A DNA stretch of 25,944 nt from UMGS1519 sp963621885 (GTDB taxonomy: Bacteria; Actinomycetota; Coriobacteriia; Coriobacteriales; Eggerthellaceae). A program made the position numbers and the translations under genes. The stretch covers positions 1 to 25,944 of the forward strand of contig CAVFFT010000008.1 in NCBI GenBank assembly GCA_963621885.1, read 5' to 3'. The notes beneath the pieces are model-generated. The model did not search any database and had not been told where the DNA came from. It was given only the letters and a program-made list of their open reading frames with translations. Positions 1 through 6,399 of the stretch are shown here, piece after piece (the stretch's first letter is position 1; the number at the start of each line of letters is the position of its first letter).

Positions 1-776
1 GCGAATCACGCGATTTCACGAGCGCGACCGATGTGTTCGTGCGCACGACGCCGGGTGGTTTCGTGTCGGCGCTGCTGGATGCACGGGAAGCGTTGGGCGA
101 TCCAACCTGCACCGCTGCTGCCGACTGGGTGCGTGCGAACGATGCTGCCGCAATTCGCATCAACAGCGTGGCGGATGATGCCGCCTCCTGGAACGAGGGC
201 GCTCTCGTGCGCGAGCTGCTGGCCAATATCCCTGATGGCACGCTTCTTTTCGCAGGCAACAGCATGGCGGTACGCGCGATTGACACCTTCATGCTGAAGG
301 AGAACCGTCGCTTGCCCGTGTTGTGCAATCGCGGCCTCAATGGCATCGATGGCACCCTTTCCACTGCCTTCGGCGCGGCGCAGCATTTCGACCAGACGGT
401 CGTGCTGGTGGGCGATATCACGACGCTGCACGACCTGAACGCGCTTGCCCTGCAGGGCGAGATGATTCTGCGTGAGCGGGAAGGGCATCGCCGCCCGAGC
501 ATTCTGGTGATCTGCATGGAGAACGGCGGCGGTGCCATCTTTGACATGCTGCCCCAGGCATCCGACGAGCCCTATTTCGAGCGCCTGTTCCTGACGCCTC
601 AGCAGGTGGATTTCGGACCGGTGTGCGCGGGCTTCAAAGTGCCCTATGAGCAGGTGGATTCGCGCGACGAATTGCGCGCGGCGATTGATGCGAGCCTCGG
701 TGTGCCGGGCATCTCGTTTATCAGTGCCCGCCTTCCGCTCCGTGGCGTGAAAGAGCGTTACGGGCGGTATTGGTAG
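1..776 (+). CDS. menD: MenD C-terminal part (SEPHCHC synthase), 5'-truncated by the window edge
   Basis: Thiamine-diphosphate enzyme of menaquinone synthesis. It joins 2-oxoglutarate (as succinic semialdehyde-ThDP) to isochorismate to give SEPHCHC in the cytoplasm. The reading frame is open from base 3 with no start signal, so the gene begins upstream; about 257 codons of a roughly 550-residue family are present. They cover the C-terminal ThDP-binding domain. Visible signatures are FAGNSMAVRAIDTF, NRGLNGIDGTLSTAFG, the ThDP/Mg motif beginning GDITTLHDLNAL and closing at ENGGGAIFDMLPQ, and a terminal GVKERYGRYW. Each matches conserved MenD blocks. GTG at 33 could be read as a start, but the homology runs through it. 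The next gene, 209 bases downstream, resembles MenH, the following pathway enzyme. Identification is strong; only the missing N-terminus is unknown. Confidence 0.93.
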   Translation, partial: ESRDFTSATDVFVRTTPGGFVSALLDAREALGDPTCTAAADWVRANDAAAIRINSVADDAASWNEGALVRELLANIPDGTLLFAGNSMAVRAIDTFMLKENRRLPVLCNRGLNGIDGTLSTAFGAAQHFDQTVVLVGDITTLHDLNALALQGEMILREREGHRRPSILVICMENGGGAIFDMLPQASDEPYFERLFLTPQQVDFGPVCAGFKVPYEQVDSRDELRAAIDASLGVPGISFISARLPLRGVKERYGRYW

Positions 777-985
777 GCGCTCGGATGCATTGCTGCGAGA
801 TATCGTTCATTGTGGCGTTCGCATAAGATCGTCGTCTCGCGGTTCGTGGTGATATATCGTATCGGGGACAATGCGGTGGATATTCTTGCGTGCGTCTACG
901 GGCCGCGCGTTCTGTAGAATGCCATTCAATTTGAAGTGAACAAGAGGCTGCGGCGCTTGGCGCCCGGCCATTGCAAGGAGGGTAA

Positions 986-2296
986 ATGGACGAGAATATC
1001 TGGGAGGGTTTCGATCCCAATGGGCCTGATCACGGGCTTGGTTACGAGAGCGTCTGCGCGTGCGGATGCGGGCATGGTCATGCGCATATGCACGAGGATG
1101 AGTCGGCATCTGCGTACGCGCATGACAGTGCGCACGACCACGAGCACGAGCACGACCATGAACATGACCACGGTTACGACTATGGCTCCCTATACCAGGC
1201 CGAACCCGAGCAGCCGACGGGCTACGCCTACGAGGAGGTTTGCTCGTGCGGTTGCGGCCATGGGCACGGCCACGCGTACGAGGACGAAGGCTACTCCGGC
1301 TACAGCTATGGCTACGACTTCGACGATGAATGCGACTGCGGCCCCGATTGCGATTGCGGTGGGGACTGCGACTGCGATGGCGATTGCGATTGCGAAAACA
1401 TTCCCGAACCGCCGCTTGCTGAATTCGACTACGAGCATGATGGCGTGAACTACCACGTACGCCGCTGGGGAACGCCGGGCGAGATTCCCCTGGTGCTGCT
1501 GCATGGCTTCATGCAGACCGGAGCAAGCTGGGCGCAGGTGGCGCCTCGTTTGGCGCGGCATCATTGCCTGTACGCGCTTGACCTGGTGGGACATGGCGCG
1601 AGCAGCAAGCCCGCGAGCGACGCGCCCTATGCGTTCGAAGCGCAGGCGGATGCGGTTGCCGCTTTCATAAACGACGTGGTCGCGCCAGAGAATGCGGCGG
1701 CGACTCCGGAGGGCGCGCTGCCGGTGAAGCGGGCGCATGTGCTTGGCTATTCCATGGGCGGACGCATCGCGCTTGACGTGGCGATACGGCATGCCGATGT
1801 GGTGTACGCCCTCATTCTGGAAAGCGCCGGCTTGGGCCCGGCGGATGATGCCGAGCGCACCGAGCTTGAGGAGCGCGCGCAGGAATGGGCCGATCGCTTG
1901 CATTCGGATGGCATGGAAGCCTTCGTGGACTATTGGGAAGGCTTGCCGTTGTTCCAGTCGCAGCAGCGCCTGTCGGAAGAACTGCGTGCGGACATCCGGG
2001 CGGAGCGCGTGGCGAATGACGCCGATGCCATGGCGCGCGTGCTGCTGAATGCGGGCCAGCAGACGATGGATTCGGCGCGCGACAACATGGTCGCGCTCGG
2101 GCTGCTTTGGCTGCCGACGCTGTATGTGGCGGGCACGCGCGACGCGAAGTATCTGGAGATCGCCGAGCAGTTCATCCGCGAAGGCTTCGATGCGAAGCCC
2201 GTTATGGCTGGTCATAACACGCATCTGGAATTGCCCGCCGAGTTCTGCAAGGCGGTCGAATCCTTCCTTCGCGCCAACGAGCTGCGGAGATGGTAG
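986..2296 (+). CDS. menH: MenH-like alpha/beta hydrolase with His/Cys/Asp-rich metal-binding-like N-terminal extension
   Basis: Probable SHCHC synthase, which eliminates pyruvate from the MenD product. The 436-residue protein is much longer than the roughly 250-270 residues usual for MenH. Residues about 148-436 form the hydrolase: LLHGF near 171, DLVGHG at 199-204, nucleophile elbow GYSMGG with Ser256, acid in GTRD (Asp386), and His410 in AGHNTHLELP, which closely matches MenH. Residues 1-145 are an added segment. It has two similar Cys/His blocks (CACGCGHGHAH at 24-34 and CSCGCGHGHGH at 86-96), a His/Glu/Asp run at 50-62, and Asp-Cys repeats at 116-136. A strong Shine-Dalgarno sequence (AAGGAGGG, 975-982) precedes ATG 986 and shows that the extension is translated. 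The position after menD supports MenH. Metal binding by the extension is inferred from composition. A different alpha/beta-hydrolase substrate is possible. Confidence 0.8.
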   Translation: MDENIWEGFDPNGPDHGLGYESVCACGCGHGHAHMHEDESASAYAHDSAHDHEHEHDHEHDHGYDYGSLYQAEPEQPTGYAYEEVCSCGCGHGHGHAYEDEGYSGYSYGYDFDDECDCGPDCDCGGDCDCDGDCDCENIPEPPLAEFDYEHDGVNYHVRRWGTPGEIPLVLLHGFMQTGASWAQVAPRLARHHCLYALDLVGHGASSKPASDAPYAFEAQADAVAAFINDVVAPENAAATPEGALPVKRAHVLGYSMGGRIALDVAIRHADVVYALILESAGLGPADDAERTELEERAQEWADRLHSDGMEAFVDYWEGLPLFQSQQRLSEELRADIRAERVANDADAMARVLLNAGQQTMDSARDNMVALGLLWLPTLYVAGTRDAKYLEIAEQFIREGFDAKPVMAGHNTHLELPAEFCKAVESFLRANELRRW

Positions 2297-2421
2297 GAAG
2301 CGCGCAACAGGGGCATCCCCACTACGCTGAAGAGCTGTTTCGGCGCGGTGACCCCAAATGCGGTAACGCATGGGTGCAGGAGTGCTAAGCTTGCAAAGTT
2401 TTAGGCTTAAGAAGCAACGAT

Positions 2422-2461
2422 GATGTTTCCTGATAAGCGCGAAGGAGAATCAGGAAACATC
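2422..2461. repeat. Perfect 13-bp inverted repeat between menH-like gene and MBOAT gene
   Basis: GATGTTTCCTGAT (2422-2434) is repeated as its exact reverse complement at 2449-2461, around a 14-base loop. No T-run follows, so it is not a textbook Rho-independent terminator. It lies 126 bases after the menH-like stop and 23 bases before the MBOAT start codon. It touches a 10-base palindrome, CTCAGCTGAG (2461-2470). It may act as an operator, a 5'-UTR structure or a terminator lacking a U-tract; the sequence does not decide. Confidence 0.6.
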
Positions 2462-2484
2462 TCAGCTGAGGGGTTTCAGAGTAG

Positions 2485-4055
2485 ATGGTATTTTCCAGTT
2501 CCACGTTCCTGTTCTTTTTCATGCCCGTGTTCTTCTTGCTGTATTTCCTGTGCCCGACACGCAAGATGAAGAACGTTTGGCTGCTTATCGCAAGTCTCTT
2601 TTTCTACGCCTGGGGTGAGCCGGTCTATATCGTCCTGATGCTCGTTTCCATAACGGCGAACTGGGCGTTTGGCATTGCAATCGGCAAAGTCGCCCTCACG
2701 ACCCCCCCTCGCAGGAAAACGACTCGGGCAAACCGCAGCACTGTCGCAGCGAGAAAGTGCTGCTTACCTTGGCGGTTGTGTTCAATGTTCTCGTCATCGG
2801 CTTCTTCAAATACGAGGGCTTCGTGGCGGAGAATGTAAATGCCCTGGTGGGAATGCAGCTCGTTCCGAACCTCGAACTCCCCTTGCCCATTGGCATTTCG
2901 TTCTACACCCTGCAGGCGCTCTCCTACGTGATTGACGTGTATCGCCGGGAAGTCGAGCCGCAGAAAAACGTGCTCTTCCTGGGCATGTATGTCGCTTGCT
3001 TCCCACAGCTTATCGCGGGCCCCATTGTGCGTTACCAGACCATTCAGGAGCAGGTGCTTGGCCGCCGCGAAACGCTAGACGATTTCACGAGCGGACTCCG
3101 CCTGTTCATCGTGGGTCTCTCCAAAAAGGTGCTGCTGGCGAACACCTGCGCGATTTTGGCCGACCAGATGCTTTCGCAGGGCGGCGCATCCATTGGCCTT
3201 GTTGGCGCATGGGGCGGACTCATTGCCTACACCTTCCAAATCTTCTTCGATTTCTCGGGCTATTCCGATATGGCAATTGGTCTTGGCCGCATGATGGGCT
3301 TCAAGTACCTGAGGAATTTCAATTACCCCTACATCTCGAAATCCATCTCGGAATTCTGGCGGCGCTGGCACATCAGCCTCTCCACCTTCTTCCGCGATTA
3401 CATCTTCATTCCGCTTGGCGGCTCGCGCGTTTCGACAGGGCGCAACATCTTCAACATCTCGGTGGTGTGGGCGACGACTGGCCTCTGGCACGGAGCGGCG
3501 TGGAACTACATCGGTTGGGGCGTTTACTACGGCGCCTTGCTCATAGCGGAGAAATACCTTTGGGGCGACGCTCTCAAGCGCCTGCCGAATGCCGTGCAGC
3601 ATATCTACTGCATTGCGATTTTCGTCTTCGGATGGTCGTTCTTCTGGATAACCGATCCGGCCCAGCTTGTGCCCTATTGGCAGGCGATGGCCGGGTGCTA
3701 TGGCGCCACGGGGACATCGACCTTCTGGGAGCTGGGCGTATGGGAATATGTGCCGGTGTTTATCGTGTGCATCATCGCGTCGCTGCCGGTATGCCCGTGG
3801 CTGAAGTTCCATTTCCTTGCATGGGTCGAAGGGCGCCAGCCGGGCGACTTCCAAAAGGAATCGCCGGTGAACCCCAAGCATCATACGTCGGATGACTTGT
3901 GCGTGGTGAACGTCGAGCCGGCTTCGTCTTCGAAGGCGCGGGCGCTTGCGGTGGCTTCCGTCGCATGGGATGTTGCGCTGCTTGCGTTGTTTGTCGCGAG
4001 CTGCGCGTCTGTCGTGTCCGGGTCGTTCAACCCATTCATTTACTTCCAGTTCTAG
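2485..4055 (+). CDS. AlgI-like MBOAT O-acyltransferase, frame broken at a C7 tract
   Basis: Polytopic membrane-bound O-acyltransferase that would move acetyl groups across the membrane to an extracytoplasmic partner. The N-terminus (2485 onward, MVFSSSTFLFFFMPVFFLLY) reads in one frame, and the rest up to the stop at 4055 in the frame one base back. The two join at a run of seven C (2702-2708). With eight C the product would be one continuous 523-residue protein, close to AlgI length. Family motifs are intact: FWRRWHISLSTFFRDYIFIPLGG (His296 of the joined numbering) and GLWHGAAWNYIGWG (His336, the expected catalytic His). If the frame is truly broken, the 3' part could be read from GTG 2757 but would lack the first membrane segments. 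Options are a pseudogene, a phase-variable gene, a -1 frameshift or slippage product, or a sequencing error. The next gene starts 11 bases later, consistent with co-translation. Confidence 0.82.
2702..2708 (+). repeat. Homopolymer C7 at the MBOAT frame break
   Basis: Seven consecutive C within ACG-ACC-CCC-CCT-CGC. In the upstream frame, ACC-CCC-CCT contains C-CCC-CCT, a formal X-XXY-YYZ heptamer. A -1 slip there, or one additional C, restores the frame that encodes the remainder of the MBOAT protein. Slipped-strand mispairing at this tract would switch the gene on and off. Confidence 0.7.
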
Positions 4056-4066
4056 GGGCGCTTGAC

Positions 4067-5263
4067 ATGGGAAAAGCAAGAAATATCGCATTCATTGTTC
4101 TGATATTTGCCGCACTCGGCTGCGTCATCGTGAGCAATGCTGCTGCCAGCGTATTTGGAGCAGAGCAGTCTGAACGCTCGTATTTGGAAGGGCGCCTGTA
4201 TCAGGTGTTTCCCGATATATCCGTGCAGAGCTTCATGGATGAGACCCTGCAGGATGAAACCGAAGCGTACCTAAGCGATTCCATCCCGTATCGCAATGAT
4301 GTGGTGTTGTGGAATGCGGCGCTGCAACGCGCATCCATCGAGAGCGCGAATCTGGTGGCGGGCTATGAGGTCTATCCCACTTTCTTTGGGTCGGATTATT
4401 TGGTGGCGCCCCGCCAAGGGTATCTTTACGAAATGCCATACAAGCAGGATGAATGGGAAGAGCTTTGCGACAACGCCTTGCCGAAGTATCAGCAGGTGAT
4501 GGATGATCATTCGGACATCTGTTGGCGCTTCGCCATGGTTGCTCGCTCGGCAACGACGGAGGAATCGCCCGCCGCATCGCTTGTGTCTGATAACGCGGAT
4601 ATTGTTTGGTTTAGAGACAAGCTTACGCAGGTGACGGATAAAGAGCAGCTGGTTGATTTATCGGACTTGTCATTTGCGGATGGAGATTACTTCACGACTG
4701 ATCACCACCTGACCATTCAGGGCGGCCAGAAGGTATATCGCGCTGTTGTCGCTTCATTAGGCATTGAGCCGATTGGATTTGGGGATGCTTACACCCTGTT
4801 TGACGGGCCATTTTATGGCTCGTTGGCACGCGGCGGTCTTGATACGCGCTTTTCTGATATCGTGGAGGACGTCCATTATGAACACGGCGACTACCAGGTC
4901 TGGGTTGATGGCAAAGAACAAAGCATGAGCTACCTTGCCAAAGGCTTTAGCGAAGATGGATATACCCGTGGAGACCGTTATTCCAACGCATATGCAGGAT
5001 GCTTTCATGGTGATCCAGGCCTGATAGAGGTACGGAACGATGATGCTCCGGAAAAGACGCTACTCATTGTGGGGGACTCGTACTCGAATAACATGGAGCG
5101 CTTTTTTGCGGAAAGCTATAGCTGTGTGTACGTGCTTGATCTTCGTCACTACGATGGCACGCTTAATGACTTTCTGGATGATAACAAGGTGGATGACTGC
5201 GTTTTCATCTGCGCTTCCAATGATATATTTGCGGATGTAGTTGCCGAGCACCTGATGAGCTAA
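4067..5263 (+). CDS. DHHW-family / AlgJ-AlgX-like SGNH protein, partner of the MBOAT
   Basis: Predicted extracytoplasmic, membrane-anchored acetyltransferase partner of 398 residues. ATG 4067 is chosen because it lies 11 bases after the MBOAT stop and begins with a short basic stretch (MGKARN), followed by a hydrophobic segment (residues about 7-28) typical of a signal anchor. The frame stays open further upstream, but only inside the MBOAT coding region. The AlgX/AlgJ-type Asp-His pair is seen as DHHLT (Asp212, His214), followed later by IVGDSYSNN with Ser338 as the likely nucleophile. This order (DxH, then GDS) is that of the DHHW and AlgJ/AlgX families. The pairing with MBOAT is the classic arrangement for O-acetylation of exported polysaccharides. 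The acceptor is unknown; the polymer of the following cluster is an attractive guess. Confidence 0.8.
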   Translation: MGKARNIAFIVLIFAALGCVIVSNAAASVFGAEQSERSYLEGRLYQVFPDISVQSFMDETLQDETEAYLSDSIPYRNDVVLWNAALQRASIESANLVAGYEVYPTFFGSDYLVAPRQGYLYEMPYKQDEWEELCDNALPKYQQVMDDHSDICWRFAMVARSATTEESPAASLVSDNADIVWFRDKLTQVTDKEQLVDLSDLSFADGDYFTTDHHLTIQGGQKVYRAVVASLGIEPIGFGDAYTLFDGPFYGSLARGGLDTRFSDIVEDVHYEHGDYQVWVDGKEQSMSYLAKGFSEDGYTRGDRYSNAYAGCFHGDPGLIEVRNDDAPEKTLLIVGDSYSNNMERFFAESYSCVYVLDLRHYDGTLNDFLDDNKVDDCVFICASNDIFADVVAEHLMS

Positions 5264-5534
5264 TGATTCAATCGCCTGAAATAGCCAACATTTAGGGCGG
5301 GATTGCGTGCGGTGCATGCGAGATGTTTCTCGAACAAATTAAAGAGCGACGAATTCCAGATTGAAAATCATAGGGCACTGCCAGGGGTCTAATAGGCTGG
5401 GTGTACATCGAACATATCGATTTGGTAGTTCCGGTTGTTTAGGCAGTGTGAATCGTGGATACGTTGTAATGTAAGGTTTACGCAAATTTGTAGTCGATAA
5501 AGCTGTAGCTGGGATTATTGGCGAAGGGACAACG

Positions 5535-6281
5535 ATGAACATAGCTGTGGTGTTTGCAGGCGGCGTTGGCAGACGCATGAAAACAGGCGGTCTACCCAAA
5601 CAGTTCCTCGAAGTCAACGGCAAACCCATTCTGGTGCATACGCTTTCCCTGTTCCAGGAGCATGAGGAAATCGACGCCATCGTGCTCGTGATGGTTGCCG
5701 ATTGGATTGGCTATTCGCAAGAGCTCATCGCGGAATATGGCCTGAACAAGGTTGTGACGGTGGAACCGGGTGGCGAAACAGGCCAAGATTCCATTTATCA
5801 TGGATTGATGGCGGCGCGGCGTTACGCGTGCTCACAAGAGGGTGAAGGTGCCGAATACCGTACGGTCGTGCTGCTTCATGATGGCGTGCGTCCGATGATC
5901 GATGCCGATTTGATTTCGGCGAACATTGTGGGCGTAAAGGAGAACGGAAGCGCCATAACCTGCGTGCCGTGCAATGAGACCGTGGTGATGGTGGACGACG
6001 ATGGAGATCGGGTGGTACGCACGGTGGAACGCTCGCATGCACGCATCGCAAAGGCGCCGCAATCGTTCTGGCTAGCCGATATTATCCATGCTCATGAGCG
6101 TGCGCTGCAGCTGGGCGAGCACGACATTGTCGATTCCTGCACAATGATGCAGCGTTTTGGCGCAGTGACGCCAAGTGTGGTGTTGTGCGGTTTCGAGAAC
6201 ATAAAGGTCACGACGCCCGAGGACTACTACACGCTGAAGATGTTCTTGGACATGCGTGATGGGAAGTTGGGGGATATATAA
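5535..6281 (+). CDS. IspD/TarI-family cytidylyltransferase (CDP-polyol or CDP-ME synthesis)
   Basis: Cytidylyltransferase of 248 residues, forming a CDP-linked sugar alcohol from CTP and a phosphate ester. The CTP-binding N-terminus reads FAGGVGRRM (residues 7-15) and then GGLPKQFLEVNGKPILVHTL (18-37), which resembles TarI (ribitol-5-phosphate cytidylyltransferase) and IspD. Other family marks are LLHDGVRPMI (Asp116, Arg119), the APQSFW block and TPEDYYTLK near the end. GAAGGGA lies a few bases before ATG 5535. Housekeeping IspD is possible, but the next genes encode TagF-like transferases and an SDR. A polymer-specific role, such as CDP-ribitol, CDP-arabinitol or CDP-mannitol, is therefore more likely. 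The substrate cannot be read from the sequence. A 271-base gap separates it from the acetylation genes, so it may start a new transcript. Confidence 0.82.
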   Translation: MNIAVVFAGGVGRRMKTGGLPKQFLEVNGKPILVHTLSLFQEHEEIDAIVLVMVADWIGYSQELIAEYGLNKVVTVEPGGETGQDSIYHGLMAARRYACSQEGEGAEYRTVVLLHDGVRPMIDADLISANIVGVKENGSAITCVPCNETVVMVDDDGDRVVRTVERSHARIAKAPQSFWLADIIHAHERALQLGEHDIVDSCTMMQRFGAVTPSVVLCGFENIKVTTPEDYYTLKMFLDMRDGKLGDI

Positions 6282-6305
6282 GCCGGTTTAGATGGGTTTG
6301 ACATA

Positions 6306-6332
6306 GCTAAGCTTTATACGCGAGTGCTTAGC
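6306..6332. repeat. 7-bp inverted repeat upstream of the GT2-TagF gene
   Basis: GCTAAGC (6306-6312) and its exact complement GCTTAGC (6326-6332) flank 13 bases. A smaller ACGTA/TACGT hairpin follows at 6341-6354. Both lie between the cytidylyltransferase stop and the next start at 6400. TTGACA at 6298-6303 resembles a -35 box, but no matching -10 was found at normal spacing. A regulatory role is possible but unproven. Confidence 0.35.
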
Positions 6333-6399
6333 AGGGGCGAACGTAATCATACGTGAGAACGTCTCTTATGGTGCTTATGGCTGGGGGTTAGGTGGCAAA

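Noticed and set aside
1190..2371. A 393-codon - strand frame opposite the MenH-like gene
   Set aside because: Its translation is low-complexity Ala/Val/Arg-rich where the His/Cys repeats lie and has no domain; explained by codon bias of the + strand gene.
3075..4091. A 338-codon - strand frame opposite the MBOAT gene
   Set aside because: Antisense of clear MBOAT motifs, with Arg-rich content and no recognisable family.
5264..5534. Small genes or a riboswitch in the gap before the cytidylyltransferase
   Set aside because: No frame with a start, ribosome-binding site and sensible product was found, and no conserved riboswitch core could be recognised by eye.
6298..6326. TTGACA as a -35 promoter element before the GT2-TagF gene
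   Set aside because: No -10-like hexamer occurs 15-19 bases downstream, so a promoter is not supported.
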